From: Aneurinibacillus sp. REN35
GTDB taxonomy: Bacteria; Bacillota; Bacilli; Aneurinibacillales; Aneurinibacillaceae
NCBI RefSeq assembly: GCF_041379945.2
Contig: NZ_JBFTXJ020000007.1
Location: 62,001 to 126,000 of the forward strand
Reading direction: 5' to 3'
Length of the DNA: 64,000 bases
The position numbers were made by a program, and so were the translations under genes. The notes under the pieces were generated by a model. The model was not told where the DNA came from and searched no databases. It was given only the letters and a program-made list of their open reading frames with translations. This document shows, piece after piece, positions 9,052 to 18,603 of the stretch. Position 1 is the first letter of the stretch; each line of letters starts with the position of its first letter.

Positions 9052-9477
9052 TTACTCGTTCAGAGCTTTTATTCTGCCGACGGAGAGATGGAGCCGATAG
9101 TTGCCATGCGCCAATACCCGATCTAGCAGCGCATCCAACTCGTCTAGCGAAGGTACATGCGTTCGCAGCAGATAGCAACCGTCTCCACTAATACGATGCG
9201 CTTCATCAATGGCCTCTTCTTCCTGAACGAATCTTTGAAAGGCTCTGTGGTCTGAGGTCTTCATAAGCACGGTGATAAAGGCCGTCATCATCGGGCCAAG
9301 CTTTGCTTCATTGACTGCAATCGTATATTGTTCAATAATCCCCGCATCTTCCAAGCGTCGAATACGGTTCCCGACCGCCTGTCCCGTTAGATGTACCTGC
9401 TCGCCGATTTCCTTCCACTTCATACGCGCGTTTTTACGCAGCAACGTCAAAATTTGCAGATCCGCTTTATCAAGCAT
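9052..9477 (-). CDS. Lrp/AsnC family transcriptional regulator
   Basis: 141 residues. An N-terminal winged helix-turn-helix (MLDKADLQILTLLRKNAR, then TGQAVGNRIRRLEDAGII) is followed by a RAM ligand-binding domain with the GDGCYLL segment near residue 100. Proteins of this family sense amino acids or their derivatives and act as oligomers. It lies 250 bases upstream of the CoA-transferase operon on the same strand and is divergent from an isochorismatase-like gene, so either is a candidate target. Length and layout are typical. Confidence 0.88.
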   Translation of the reverse strand: MLDKADLQILTLLRKNARMKWKEIGEQVHLTGQAVGNRIRRLEDAGIIEQYTIAVNEAKLGPMMTAFITVLMKTSDHRAFQRFVQEEEAIDEAHRISGDGCYLLRTHVPSLDELDALLDRVLAHGNYRLHLSVGRIKALNE

Positions 9478-9599
9478 ATGCCAATCCTTTCACCATGAAA
9501 TGATATCGTAGCAAAACGTTTCGCGAGCGTATTCCTTCATTCTGCTCTTGTCACTATACTCTAGTTATAACATAAAAATTCTGTAGGAGGGGTATCGCA

Positions 9600-10160
9600 A
9601 TGGAAAAAACCGCACTGCTGCTTGTCGATATTCAAAATGATTATTTTCCGAACGGACGCATGGAACTCTATGAAACACATAGGACTGCTGAAAATGCACG
9701 TAGGGTACTTGACTTCTTCCGTGACCATCAGCTTCCTCTCTTCCATATTAGGCATCTATCCGTTCAACCCGGCGCAACCTTCTTCATACCCGGTACAGAA
9801 GGTGCTTCTATTCACGAGACAGTGGCACCGCTGCCCAATGAAACAATCATCGAAAAAAATTACCCGAACAGCTTCCTTCATACTTCGCTGCTTACTCGTC
9901 TACAGGAATTAGGAATTGAAAACCTTATTATTTGCGGCATGATGAGTCATATGTGCATTGACGCGACAACCCGCGCCGCCTCCGATTACGGCTTTCGCTG
10001 CACGGTTATTGAAGATGCCTGCACATCCCCTGCTTTATCCAGACAGGGGCGTACCATTCCGGCTACCGACGTCCATCATGCATTCATGACTGCATTAAGC
10101 GGCTTCTATGCTGTAATCGAGACCGCCGATGACTTCCTAGCAAAGCAACCTACCATATAA
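9600..10160 (+). CDS. Isochorismatase family cysteine hydrolase
   Basis: 186 residues. The family triad is visible: Asp10 in LLLVDIQNDYF, Lys86 in IIEKNYPNSF and Cys119 in GMMSHMCIDATTRAA. Members hydrolyse amides or vinyl ethers (nicotinamide, N-carbamoyl compounds, isochorismate); the substrate here is not evident. GGAGG precedes the ATG. It is a single-gene transcript, divergent from the Lrp gene and closed by a strong terminator. Given the hydantoinase-like locus nearby, an N-carbamoyl amidase role is possible but unproven. Confidence 0.87.
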   Translation: MEKTALLLVDIQNDYFPNGRMELYETHRTAENARRVLDFFRDHQLPLFHIRHLSVQPGATFFIPGTEGASIHETVAPLPNETIIEKNYPNSFLHTSLLTRLQELGIENLIICGMMSHMCIDATTRAASDYGFRCTVIEDACTSPALSRQGRTIPATDVHHAFMTALSGFYAVIETADDFLAKQPTI

Positions 10161-10164
10161 AAAC

Positions 10165-10205
10165 AAAGAAGACGGGCAGCTTCGCGCTCCCGTCTTCTTT
10201 ATTTT
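10165..10205 (+). terminator. Rho-independent terminator
   Basis: AAAGAAGACGGG (10165-10176) pairs with CCCGTCTTCTTT (10189-10200), followed by ATTTT. Ends the isochorismatase-like gene. The following 220 bases up to the chemoreceptor gene are AT-rich; nothing beyond a likely promoter region is seen there. Confidence 0.9.
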
Positions 10206-10433
10206 CTCCTGCTGACATGTTCGCTTGGACGCTTATACCGGCTTGATGTTGCAATTTGGAAGAGAGCTTTTAAAATCTTCATAAAAACGTCTTTTCTTTC
10301 CCGATTTGTGACTTGTATCACACTGCTAAAAGGGTTATTTTTTTACAATAGATACTAAGATTACTACCTTGAAAAGATTGAATTACAGTTCTCTTTTCAC
10401 AACAAAGACTGAAACAACCGAGGGGTGTGTGAA

Positions 10434-12134
10434 TTGAAAAGAACGTTAACCTGGCAGTTGGGAATCATCATCGTCATTATGATTCTCGCGTCTCTGTGTA
10501 TCACATCGATCGCCATGTATAAAACAGCATATGACAAGATATATGAAGCAGCAGGCATTGAAGCCTATGGCTGCGCCAACATAACCACTGGTCTAATCAG
10601 TCCAAAAGACATCGATAACATGCTGCAGGGTGATAAAAAAACCTCTGCATTGGTAGGGAATAATCTCAATTGGACAACCGATCACAAGGCTATTTTTGAG
10701 ACGCAATATATTATGGATCTGAATGGCAAGCTTCTCGCCTTAGATAATCACTTAAAAGAAAAGGGCTTTACCGTAGGCGATTCGTTCTATATGGATACTG
10801 AAGCAATTGCCATGCTTAAAAATATGAAACACCCGACATATTCCGAAATCTACGAATACGGCGGCATGGAAAGACTATCCGGCTATGCACCGATTTTTAA
10901 AGACCATGACCCTACAAAAGAAATCATCGCCATTAGCGTCATTGACTTTAATGCGGATATTCTGACAGAGCGCACTTGGTCTGTCGTAAAAGATGGACTC
11001 CTACTCGGCTCCATCCCTATTATTATCGCCTGCATCATTACGATTCTGCTTATCAGACGAAAGACAAAGCCTATCTCTACTCTGATTGAACAGGCGAAAA
11101 AAATCGCCGACGGTCATTTGGATGTCGCTGATACAAAAGTCAGCAGCAAAGACGAGGTTGGAGACCTGGCACAAACATTGAACGTTATGACACATAATCT
11201 GCGCGATATTATTTCTACGCTCAAAAGTACATCTGAGCACCTAGCACATAACACCGAGTCTACGTCTACTTCACTAGATGAAATGAATACGGCACTCCAG
11301 CAAGTCTCACGAAATATCGAAGAGGTAGCAGCCGATACATCAGGCAGTACAGAAGGCGCCGCTGAAGCTGCGGAAGCTCTTTTACAACTGGCTGAGTTGA
11401 TCCGATCCGCTAAGGAAAAGGCGAATGATAGTGCGCAAAATTCACAAAGAACACTTGCCGCGGCCGAGCAGGGACAGGCACGACTGCATGAGATTACAGA
11501 GAGAATGAACGGCATCAAAGCCGCAGCACTTGATACGGAACAAACAATCAAAGAACTAAATATGTACACGGACGAAATCCAGAAAATCACAGAAACTATT
11601 GCTGGAATCGCTGCACAAACCAACCTGCTGGCATTAAATGCATCCATTGAGGCGGCACGTGCAGGAGAGCACGGCAAAGGATTTGCGGTCGTAGCTAATG
11701 AGGTGCGGAAATTAGCCGAGCAATCTAACCAGGAAGTTGCCGAAGTGGAGAAGCTTGTCCAAAAAATCACAGACAGCATCAATAAAACGGTCGATTCCAT
11801 ACAGGAGAGCCGCCATAGCGTCACAGAAGGCGAACAGACTGTTCTCGCTACCCATTCGGCACTCGAACAAATCCTTCATGCTGTTCAGAATACCGTTGAA
11901 GAAATACAGGGCATCTCACTTCTTACGAATGAGGAAGCAGCTACGTCTGAGAAGATTGTTCACTTAGTGAATCAACTCGCCGCATCCATCGAGAATATGG
12001 CCGCCAATTCGCAGGAAGTATCGGCTGCCGCTGAAGAAACAACAGCATCCGTAGAAGAAGTCTCGCATCGTTCCAGCAAAACGGCACACGCAGCACAAGA
12101 ACTTAATGAAATTGTAAATAGATTTACATTATAA
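10434..12134 (+). CDS. Methyl-accepting chemotaxis protein
   Basis: 566 residues. One membrane helix near the N-terminus, an extracellular sensor of about 155 residues, a second helix ([20 protein letters not shown]), a HAMP region ([20 protein letters not shown]) and a long coiled-coil signalling domain with the conserved hairpin tip [20 protein letters not shown]. It should bind a ligand outside the cell and control CheA/CheW at the poles. The start is set at TTG 10434, seven bases after GAGGGGTG; the in-frame GTG 10425 overlaps that site. The ligand is unknown. No second receptor or che gene is adjacent. Confidence 0.92.
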   Translation: MKRTLTWQLGIIIVIMILASLCITSIAMYKTAYDKIYEAAGIEAYGCANITTGLISPKDIDNMLQGDKKTSALVGNNLNWTTDHKAIFETQYIMDLNGKLLALDNHLKEKGFTVGDSFYMDTEAIAMLKNMKHPTYSEIYEYGGMERLSGYAPIFKDHDPTKEIIAISVIDFNADILTERTWSVVKDGLLLGSIPIIIACIITILLIRRKTKPISTLIEQAKKIADGHLDVADTKVSSKDEVGDLAQTLNVMTHNLRDIISTLKSTSEHLAHNTESTSTSLDEMNTALQQVSRNIEEVAADTSGSTEGAAEAAEALLQLAELIRSAKEKANDSAQNSQRTLAAAEQGQARLHEITERMNGIKAAALDTEQTIKELNMYTDEIQKITETIAGIAAQTNLLALNASIEAARAGEHGKGFAVVANEVRKLAEQSNQEVAEVEKLVQKITDSINKTVDSIQESRHSVTEGEQTVLATHSALEQILHAVQNTVEEIQGISLLTNEEAATSEKIVHLVNQLAASIENMAANSQEVSAAAEETTASVEEVSHRSSKTAHAAQELNEIVNRFTL

Positions 12135-12154
12135 AATCGAAAATACCTCTATAA

Positions 12155-12187
12155 AAAGTATTTGATTACCACGATCAAATACTTTTT
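12155..12187. terminator. Bidirectional terminator between MCP and ger operon
   Basis: AAGTATTTGAT pairs with ATCAAATACTT; T-rich tracts lie on both sides, so it can serve the chemoreceptor gene (plus) and the gerC-type gene (minus). Confidence 0.88.
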
Positions 12188-13321
12188 TTATTCCACAACA
12201 CCATACGACTTAATTTTTACTGTTGGTGTTATCGTCACCTCTGCCTTTGCAAACTCATGAGGCCAACGATTGTCTATCTTCTTCCAATGCTCATATTGAT
12301 ATGCTCTTGCATACCAACCAAAGTTAAAAGGATCAAGCTGATGTTTTTGCACCCTTTTAACGATAGTATTCAGTTCTTTTTCTATCTGACTCCTGATTAT
12401 TTCTGTTAACTGCTCTTGATTCTTCTCCATATTCACATCAAATGTTCGCTCCCCTAGAGAAAGGTCGAGACGCATAGCGATATCAAAGTAAAAACGTCCC
12501 TTCTTATAATGGGTGGAAATCGTACGTTTAATTTTATTGATGTTTACTGTGACAAATTCAGCACCCTTTTTATTCATCACAGTGTTTTTACTTTTGATTG
12601 ATAGAGAAGGTAACTGCATGGTTAACGTAACTGGTGCCTCCTCCTTCTTCTGCAAGATATGAAGAAGGATGCTTTCCCGGCGATTTAATGACATTTTATA
12701 TATACCCTTATTGTCTAACAGCGCTGAACCGGTAACAACAATTCCCTTCTTATCCGCCTTCATCTCTGTAATAGCGGGAGTACTTCCCTTATCAAGCAGC
12801 AAGATATGAAGGCTCTGCACGGTAGCAAATGCTGTTTCATTTTTAGCTCTTGCTACATCAATAGAGTGAGTAATGTATGTGGGAAGAATCGGCTTATCAG
12901 GAAATTCACTATTCACGATGGAAGAGACCCTTCCTTTTACCGCAACCACGCGCATATTTCCTGTGTTTTTAGGGTCGCGGTATATAACATCAAGGCGGGT
13001 CATAATTCCTGTTTTCCTAAGGAGTTGTTCACCGAACAAAAGAACTTGGATTTTTCCATTCACAATTTCCCCATTGCTTACACTGTTGAACACTTCTCTC
13101 GCCTGTCGCGTTGTATTTACTTTTGCTCCATATACTTCGAATTTCTTTTTTGCATCTTTATTGAAAACAGGGCTAAGTTGATAGATAAACATCTTATCCT
13201 TTTCAGCCACATCATAGCCATACACTAAGGAAAGTGTCGTCTTTTCTACGTCAAGCCGGTCGCAGCCCGCCATCAGAAGTAGAAGAATACAGATAGCGGA
13301 CCATCTAATTCGCATTCTCAT
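12188..13321 (-). CDS. Ger(x)C family spore germination lipoprotein
   Basis: 377 residues from the ATG at 13321. The start MRMRIRWSAICILLLLMAGC gives a lipoprotein signal with lipobox LMAGC. The rest fits the Ger(x)C family, the membrane-anchored C subunit of nutrient germinant receptors. An upstream in-frame extension is open but reads through the end of the gerB-type gene and lacks a ribosome site, while GAGGAAGAG precedes 13321. It overlaps the permease gene by 17 bases, so the two are co-translated. Expression is expected in the forespore, by family. Confidence 0.9.
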   Translation of the reverse strand: MRMRIRWSAICILLLLMAGCDRLDVEKTTLSLVYGYDVAEKDKMFIYQLSPVFNKDAKKKFEVYGAKVNTTRQAREVFNSVSNGEIVNGKIQVLLFGEQLLRKTGIMTRLDVIYRDPKNTGNMRVVAVKGRVSSIVNSEFPDKPILPTYITHSIDVARAKNETAFATVQSLHILLLDKGSTPAITEMKADKKGIVVTGSALLDNKGIYKMSLNRRESILLHILQKKEEAPVTLTMQLPSLSIKSKNTVMNKKGAEFVTVNINKIKRTISTHYKKGRFYFDIAMRLDLSLGERTFDVNMEKNQEQLTEIIRSQIEKELNTIVKRVQKHQLDPFNFGWYARAYQYEHWKKIDNRWPHEFAKAEVTITPTVKIKSYGVVE

Positions 13322-14408
13322 TCGTCTCTCTTCCTCTCCAGCGCGTATACAATGCCACATAAGTGAAAAGAGCAACAGGAAAAACATAAGCTGCAAGATA
13401 CCCGACTTCAGCCATCCATTTCTTCAGCAGCATAATCTCCGCATAAGAAGGACTATAAAAAAAAGAAAGAACAACAAGAAGCAGAAGGAAAAAGTACGGT
13501 AGCTGCCACCCTCTCTTATTAAACAGTTCAGAAATATTGGTGAGTGCAAAAAAGGTATAGGGAACGATCGAGGTTAAAAAAACAAAGATATAAAAGGAAA
13601 GGAAGATAATTTCCAAGCGTTCAAGAAAAGGAAACTCAATCGGCTTAACGAGTGTCAACGTGGGCCAGAGAGACCGCGTAATTTCATCTGGACTAAAATA
13701 AACAAAGCAGCTTAATGTAATCTGAAGATATACCAAAAGCGTAATCGTATTCGCAATCACAATTCCTTTTGCTGCGTGCTGCTTGTTTTTTAAATACGGA
13801 TAAAAATGAAAGGCCAACTCAAACCCGACAAAAGCAAGGATCGTTGTTCTGACCGTATAAAGAACAGGCAGCCACCCTTCTTTTAGTACAGGGAGCAGAT
13901 AAATCCATTCACTATCTTTAAGCGGAATAAGCAGTAAAAGCGGCAGCCAGAGCGTAAAGAAGAAGACAAACAAAGCATATCGGGCGATGAGCTGCACGCC
14001 GCCTCGCATGATAAAATATATGTTCACAACAAATAAAATCATAAGAAAGTAGAAAGGCGTCTTCGGTAAAATCCATTCTTGAATAATGAATACCGACATC
14101 AAAAGAATAGTGACAGCAGACAATAGTAAATATACAATCCAGAACACCATGACTGATTTGCCCAGCCAGGTGCCAAGATAGCGTATTAATAGCTGCAGCA
14201 TCGACTCCCCCGGATGTTTGGCGATAAGATAAACCACCGCTAAGCTGATGATGGTGGTAATTACCCAGCCGATAATAATGGAGATCCAACCGTCTGTTCC
14301 CGCATCTTTAGCCAAAATCGCAGGAAGAGACAAAATACTTGTCCCTACCTGTACGCCATTAATCACAAGAATATACTGTAATAACGAAATCTCTTTCTTT
14401 ACAATCAT
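13305..14408 (-). CDS. Spore germination permease, GerB/GerKB type
   Basis: 367 residues with about ten membrane helices. The beginning EISLLQYILVINGVQVGTSI and the layout match the GerAB/GerKB family, APC-superfamily proteins that bind the nutrient in the inner spore membrane. It is the middle gene of a three-gene receptor operon, 15 bases after the A gene. No truncation is seen. The recognised germinant cannot be predicted. Confidence 0.92.
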   Translation of the reverse strand: MIVKKEISLLQYILVINGVQVGTSILSLPAILAKDAGTDGWISIIIGWVITTIISLAVVYLIAKHPGESMLQLLIRYLGTWLGKSVMVFWIVYLLLSAVTILLMSVFIIQEWILPKTPFYFLMILFVVNIYFIMRGGVQLIARYALFVFFFTLWLPLLLLIPLKDSEWIYLLPVLKEGWLPVLYTVRTTILAFVGFELAFHFYPYLKNKQHAAKGIVIANTITLLVYLQITLSCFVYFSPDEITRSLWPTLTLVKPIEFPFLERLEIIFLSFYIFVFLTSIVPYTFFALTNISELFNKRGWQLPYFFLLLLVVLSFFYSPSYAEIMLLKKWMAEVGYLAAYVFPVALFTYVALYTRWRGRETNENAN

Positions 14409-14423
14409 ATGTATTGACTCTCC

Positions 14424-15956
14424 CTACTTTTTTCTTCGCTTTCCTTGGCGATCGACCTGATTTGGGCGAACAGACAATGGGCGTTTTTTCATCATCCATA
14501 TGGGCAAGCGAATAAATGTATCCTTCATATCCGAGAAACGTAACGGTGAAATCGGGCTGCCGTACGGTACGCCAAGAGAGGAGATGGAGAGGATATGAAT
14601 CACAAGAAGACTCATCCCACACACAATCCCGACCATACCGAATGCAGAAGCAAGCAGCATCATCGGAAAGCGGATAAGGCGAATGCCTGCTGACATCTCT
14701 AAGTTCGGAATAATGTAAGAAGAAATCGCAGTAATCGCTACAACAATGACCATGATATTACTCACAATCCCCGCTTGGACAGCCGCCTGTCCAATTACGA
14801 TTCCTCCCACCACCCCAATCGTTTGTCCAATAGGTGACGGGAGCCTAACCCCCGCTTCCCGAAGCATTTCAAGAATCAGCTCCATAATAAGCGCTTCAAT
14901 AAGCGGGGGCAGTGGAACCTGTTCTCTTGACTGAGCGATGGAAAGAATCAATTGCAGAGGAATAACTTCATAATGAAATGAAATCATCGCGATATAAATG
15001 GATGGTGCAAAAATAGCAATAAAGCAGCCGACAAAGCGTAAGATTCGGACAAAGGAAGAGGTAAGCCAGCGAACATTATAATCATCCACGGTTTGAAAAA
15101 AAGAAGAAAACGTCATCGGGCCAATAAGCGCACCTGGCGAACGATCTACAATGACAGCAACTCGCCCCTGAAGAAGATGGGAGGCAGTTGTATCAGGACG
15201 CTCCGTTAAAATAAATTGAGGAAATGGTGTATACGTATGATCTTCAATTAATCCTTCCAGCTCACCTGTATTAAGGACTGTATCCACGCTAAGCTGCTTA
15301 AGCCTTATCTCTACTTCTGTAAGTGCATCCTGGTTAACAACATCAGCCAAATACAGAAGAGATAACTGTATACTCCCCCTCTCTCCTACCATGACCTCTT
15401 TGGCTTTCAACTCTCGACTTGGAATATAGCGGCGTATCATCGCAATATTTTGATTGGCAACTTCAGTAAATCCTTGATGAGCGCTCTTAATAGAGGATTC
15501 AACCTGCGGCTCCTGTATCGCTCGCTGCGGCCACCCCTGTGTATGAAATGCATAGGCGGATGTTTTAGCATCGATAAAGACTATACTTTTTCCATTCAAA
15601 AGAGCCTGCTCAATGGCAGACCAATTCTGTACCTGCTCGATCTTTCCTACCGATACAACCGAGGATAGGACATCTACTTCATCTGTCTCCTGCTGTAAAA
15701 GCGGTCGAAGAATATCTGTATTAATAATATTTTTGTCTACAAGACCATCCATGTATAAAAGAGCCATTGGCGACCCTTTTTTTACCGATACGTTACGAAT
15801 CGTTAACTCAGGAATATTACTGAATAGCATTCGTATGGTTTGAAGATTGGTAGCAAGAGATGGACTAATTGTGCTCTGTAAGATCTCGTCTGCCTGTCGC
15901 TGTGTGGCAAGTGATTTTTTACCACGCAGCCGCCAATTCTGTAAAAAACCCACCAC
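14424..15956 (-). CDS. Spore germination protein, GerA/GerKA type
   Basis: 510 residues. A soluble N-terminal half (about residues 1-290) with the family block GRVAVIVDRSPGALIGPMTF is followed by several membrane helices including EALIMELILEMLREAGVRLP. This is the A subunit of a GerA-type germinant receptor, with B and C subunits downstream on the same strand. The start is GTG 15956 behind GGAGGGAGA. The length is complete for the family. Germination in response to a small nutrient is the family role; ligand unknown. Confidence 0.93.
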   Translation of the reverse strand: MVGFLQNWRLRGKKSLATQRQADEILQSTISPSLATNLQTIRMLFSNIPELTIRNVSVKKGSPMALLYMDGLVDKNIINTDILRPLLQQETDEVDVLSSVVSVGKIEQVQNWSAIEQALLNGKSIVFIDAKTSAYAFHTQGWPQRAIQEPQVESSIKSAHQGFTEVANQNIAMIRRYIPSRELKAKEVMVGERGSIQLSLLYLADVVNQDALTEVEIRLKQLSVDTVLNTGELEGLIEDHTYTPFPQFILTERPDTTASHLLQGRVAVIVDRSPGALIGPMTFSSFFQTVDDYNVRWLTSSFVRILRFVGCFIAIFAPSIYIAMISFHYEVIPLQLILSIAQSREQVPLPPLIEALIMELILEMLREAGVRLPSPIGQTIGVVGGIVIGQAAVQAGIVSNIMVIVVAITAISSYIIPNLEMSAGIRLIRFPMMLLASAFGMVGIVCGMSLLVIHILSISSLGVPYGSPISPLRFSDMKDTFIRLPIWMMKKRPLSVRPNQVDRQGKRRKK

Positions 15957-16026
15957 TCTCCCTCCTCTCTATCCGCGTACTCATATTCTTATTCTTCATT
16001 ATGGTAGATGTAAGAAAAACATATAC

Positions 16027-16072
16027 GTTTGCTAGAACAAGCAAACAGCCGACCTGATAGCCAGGTCGGCTG
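16027..16072. promoter_or_regulatory. Two adjacent stem-loops upstream of the ger operon
   Basis: GTTTGCT/AGCAAAC (16027-16033, 16040-16046) abuts a perfect 11-base stem CAGCCGACCTG/CAGGTCGGCTG (16046-16056, 16062-16072). On the minus strand they lie in the leader of the gerA-type gene, ending in an AU-rich stretch. They could be an attenuator, or a terminator for an unseen transcript. Confidence 0.4.
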
Positions 16073-16194
16073 CTAACTCGGATATCTTCTTGTCTTTTAC
16101 TTTCATATTCCTACTTCATTTAGCCTCCCTACGCCCATTTCTTCACTAAACGCGTACGATTATTTACGTTCAATTTTCTAAAAATATTATAAAT

Positions 16195-16317
16195 GTGCCG
16201 GGTATGGGAGGCGCTGAGAATCCTAGGGTTCGAGCAGATATGGCCTACTATCCAACCCCAAATGGAGGAGCCGCTGCCATGGACAATAGGAGAATCAAAG
16301 CATGTCGCGGAAAATAA
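16195..16317 (+). pseudogene. Short gene remnant, possibly N,N-dimethylformamidase-like C-terminus
   Basis: An open frame reads PGMGGAENPRVRADM then AYYPTPNGGAA before drifting into unrelated codons and stopping at 16315. The run VRADMxYYxTPNGGA resembles, from memory, the C-terminal region of the large subunit of N,N-dimethylformamidase-like proteins. There is no ribosome site or full domain, so it is read as a decayed fragment. The match was not checked by a search. Confidence 0.3.
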
Positions 16318-16354
16318 GAATTAGTATAAACAAGCCAAAAACACTGAACCAAAG

Positions 16355-16398
16355 CCCGAATAACGGACATGGGTACAATCGTCCGTTATTCGGGTTTT
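16355..16398. terminator. Long terminator hairpin
   Basis: Fourteen-base perfect arms (16355-16368 and 16381-16394) followed by TTTT on the plus strand. It also lies just beyond the stop of the minus-strand YbaK-type gene and may serve both directions. Confidence 0.75.
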
Positions 16399-16415
16399 GC
16401 TATACTATAGCGCTT

Positions 16416-16892
16416 TTATTTGACAGTAGCCACCTGTCCCTTTGTCATCTGCGCCAATTCTTCTGGTGTAAGCTGAAATACGGCTTTAGGATGGCCTGCA
16501 GCGGCCCATATCACATCATAGTTAAACAGATCTTCGTCGATCAGTGTCACAATTGATTCGGTGTGCCCTAGCGGCGCAACGCCACCAATGACAAACCCTG
16601 TACGATTTCGCACAAAGTCAGCATCCGCTTTTCCCAGTTTTTCATTGAGCTGTTTCGCCAGCTGCTTTTCATTGATACGATTTACTCCACTGGCAACGAC
16701 AAGCAAGGGCTTATCCGAATCCTTCATACGAAAAATAATAGACTTCGCAATTTGAGCCACGTCACAGCCGATCGCTTCCGCTGCTTCTTGAGCCGTTCGG
16801 GTGCTTTCCGGCAACTCCACCACTTGATTTGTGTAACCTAATTCCGCAAGCTGCGTTTGCACTTTTTGCGCACTCCCTTTTAGTTTCTCCAT
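16416..16892 (-). CDS. YbaK/EbsC family aminoacyl-tRNA deacylase
   Basis: 158 residues from ATG 16892 (an ATG six bases earlier touches the ribosome site GGAGGAG). The INxKQLAKQLNEKLGKADA and VIGGVAPLGH blocks and Lys in IAKSIIF are the fold's conserved features. These enzymes hydrolyse mischarged tRNA, typically Cys- or Ala-tRNA(Pro). The stop codon of the upstream XRE-cupin gene abuts it, so the two form one transcript. The specific tRNA is not determined. Confidence 0.88.
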   Translation of the reverse strand: MEKLKGSAQKVQTQLAELGYTNQVVELPESTRTAQEAAEAIGCDVAQIAKSIIFRMKDSDKPLLVVASGVNRINEKQLAKQLNEKLGKADADFVRNRTGFVIGGVAPLGHTESIVTLIDEDLFNYDVIWAAAGHPKAVFQLTPEELAQMTKGQVATVK

Positions 16893-16898
16893 AAACAT

Positions 16899-17456
16899 TC
16901 ACTCCTCCGCATAATACATGGTAACTTGTATGACTGTATCCTGATCGGTTTCATTTATATACATGTGCGGAATATTGCCCGCAAATCGTATCGCATCACC
17001 CTCAGGTAAATGAAAAATTTCATCCTTTATCTTTACTGTAAAATCCCCTGTGATAACTGTAATATATTCATATACGCCTTCATTGTGAGGAGATGAGAGA
17101 TAGCTTCCACCGGGATCCAATACGATGCTGTAAATCTCTAGTCTGGTTTCGGGATCAAACGGAAACAACAAATACGCTCTACACTTTCCATCGTCTTCCG
17201 TTACCGGTGAGATTGTACTCCGTGAAACGACGCAGACACTACTCTCCTCACTCTTTATCAAAGAGGAGAAGGAAAGATGAAGACCTGTAGCAATTTTCCA
17301 CAGCGTCGTGACAGTCGGCTGGGAATCCCCCCGTTCAATCTGATACAGCATCCCTTTACTAACCCCGGTTAATTCGGCAACTTTATCGAGGCTTAGTCCT
17401 CTTTTTTTTCTGATTTTCTCTAGGTTATTTCCAATTGTTACGTGAATAGAGCTCAT
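16899..17456 (-). CDS. XRE family regulator with cupin sensor domain
   Basis: 185 residues. Helix-turn-helix at residues about 5-60 (LEKIRKKRGLSLDKVAELTG) and a cupin barrel at about 105-180 with PHNEGVYEYITVITGDFTV and PHMYIN. Proteins with this architecture repress amino-acid or small-molecule genes. ATG 17456 follows AAAGGAG with good spacing, so the five residues upstream in frame are excluded. It runs into the YbaK-type gene without a gap. The ligand is unknown. Confidence 0.9.
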   Translation of the reverse strand: MSSIHVTIGNNLEKIRKKRGLSLDKVAELTGVSKGMLYQIERGDSQPTVTTLWKIATGLHLSFSSLIKSEESSVCVVSRSTISPVTEDDGKCRAYLLFPFDPETRLEIYSIVLDPGGSYLSSPHNEGVYEYITVITGDFTVKIKDEIFHLPEGDAIRFAGNIPHMYINETDQDTVIQVTMYYAEE

Positions 17457-17676
17457 ATACTCTCCTTTCATTTTAATTTATTATATTGAACAAATATTAT
17501 GATATAACAAACAATAATACAAGCCAGTAACCATTGTTTTTTTATATACACATTTTGCTGTTTCAGACTTTCATAAAGTGGGTACTCTATAACGGATATC
17601 AGCTCCAAAAACCACCTTTATAATTAACCTAATCACCGAGAAATACCGTACTTTTTTAAAATACTACTCAACATAG

Positions 17677-18519
17677 ATGGGAGTGATGGTATTGGATTTA
17701 GTCTTTAAGGAAGGACAGGAAATGAAAGAATTTCTGTCACAAAATAAACAAATATTTGAGGACATGCTATTAGCGGAAGCCGTTAATGTGCGAGAAAAAA
17801 TCAAAGAAATCCACTTAATCGGTAACATCAACCTTTTACTAAATGCTCATCGGCTTGTCTTGTATGTTGTGGAAAATCGGGAGCAGGAGCTTATTGCTTT
17901 CGCCAAGCAGGAAGGAATCTTATGGGCGAAGTACTCATTAACATTGGAATTCAAATTAGAATGGGTACAAGCGATCCGAAGAACGTTATGGAATTTTCTA
18001 TACCATTACGATCATATCCAAGGCAAGCATGTTACACGCGAAGAATTTTATGCAATGGAGAAAAGAATCAATGAATTAGTTGATCAATTTCTTAACAACT
18101 TTTTCATTAGCTATTCAGCATACAAGGATAAATTAATTGAATCGCAAAAGAAATTAGTTCATAATCTCTCTGTTCCTATTATACCAATCTCCCCATCTAT
18201 ATGTATCTTGCCTTTGATTGGAGAAATTGATGCGTATCGAGCCAAAATCATAGAAGAAAAAGTATTAATGGAGATTGGTAACTTACATATTCAAACGTTA
18301 ATCATGGACTTGTCTGGCGTCCTTCAGATGGAAATGGAGGTAGCCCACCATCTATTACGAATTTTTGATGGGATTTCAATGATGGGATGCAGTACTATCA
18401 TTACAGGATTACGCCCTGAAGTTGTAAGAAAAATGATTAACGAAGGCATATCATTCAAAGACAGAGCAGAAATGAAAGGAACGTTGCAGCAAGCATTAAA
18501 GAACTATCTCGCCATGTAG
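17677..18519 (+). CDS. RsbR-like STAS domain protein
   Basis: 280 residues. Residues about 1-150 are helical and resemble the non-heme-globin-like sensor of RsbR paralogues; residues about 165-275 are a STAS domain (ICILPLIGEIDAYRA, DLSGVLQMEMEVAHHLL, GLRPEVVRKMI). RsbR proteins build the stressosome that releases RsbT. Here the position of the usual phospho-threonine (GVxxxDT in RsbR) reads GVLQMEM, so the acceptor seems lost. GGGAG at 17679 favours TTG 17692 as the true start, making the protein five residues shorter. Single gene with its own terminator; no rsbS or rsbT adjacent. Confidence 0.82.
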   Translation: MGVMVLDLVFKEGQEMKEFLSQNKQIFEDMLLAEAVNVREKIKEIHLIGNINLLLNAHRLVLYVVENREQELIAFAKQEGILWAKYSLTLEFKLEWVQAIRRTLWNFLYHYDHIQGKHVTREEFYAMEKRINELVDQFLNNFFISYSAYKDKLIESQKKLVHNLSVPIIPISPSICILPLIGEIDAYRAKIIEEKVLMEIGNLHIQTLIMDLSGVLQMEMEVAHHLLRIFDGISMMGCSTIITGLRPEVVRKMINEGISFKDRAEMKGTLQQALKNYLAM

Positions 18520-18541
18520 CAACCCCTTTCATCTCCAAATG

Positions 18542-18594
18542 AAAAGGATCGTAAAACTTCCGTATACCTTAGAAGTTTTGCGATCCTTTTTTGC
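18542..18594 (+). terminator. Rho-independent terminator
   Basis: AAAAGGATCGTAAAACTTC pairs with GAAGTTTTGCGATCCTTTT (one mismatch) followed by a T run. It ends the STAS gene and faces the end of the convergent YiaA-type gene. Confidence 0.9.
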
Positions 18595-18603
18595 GGCATC
18601 AAC

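Noticed and set aside
11114-11824. 236-codon open frame on the minus strand inside the chemoreceptor gene
   Set aside because: It mirrors the alanine-rich coiled coil of the receptor; Ser/Cys-rich product, no ribosome site, no family.
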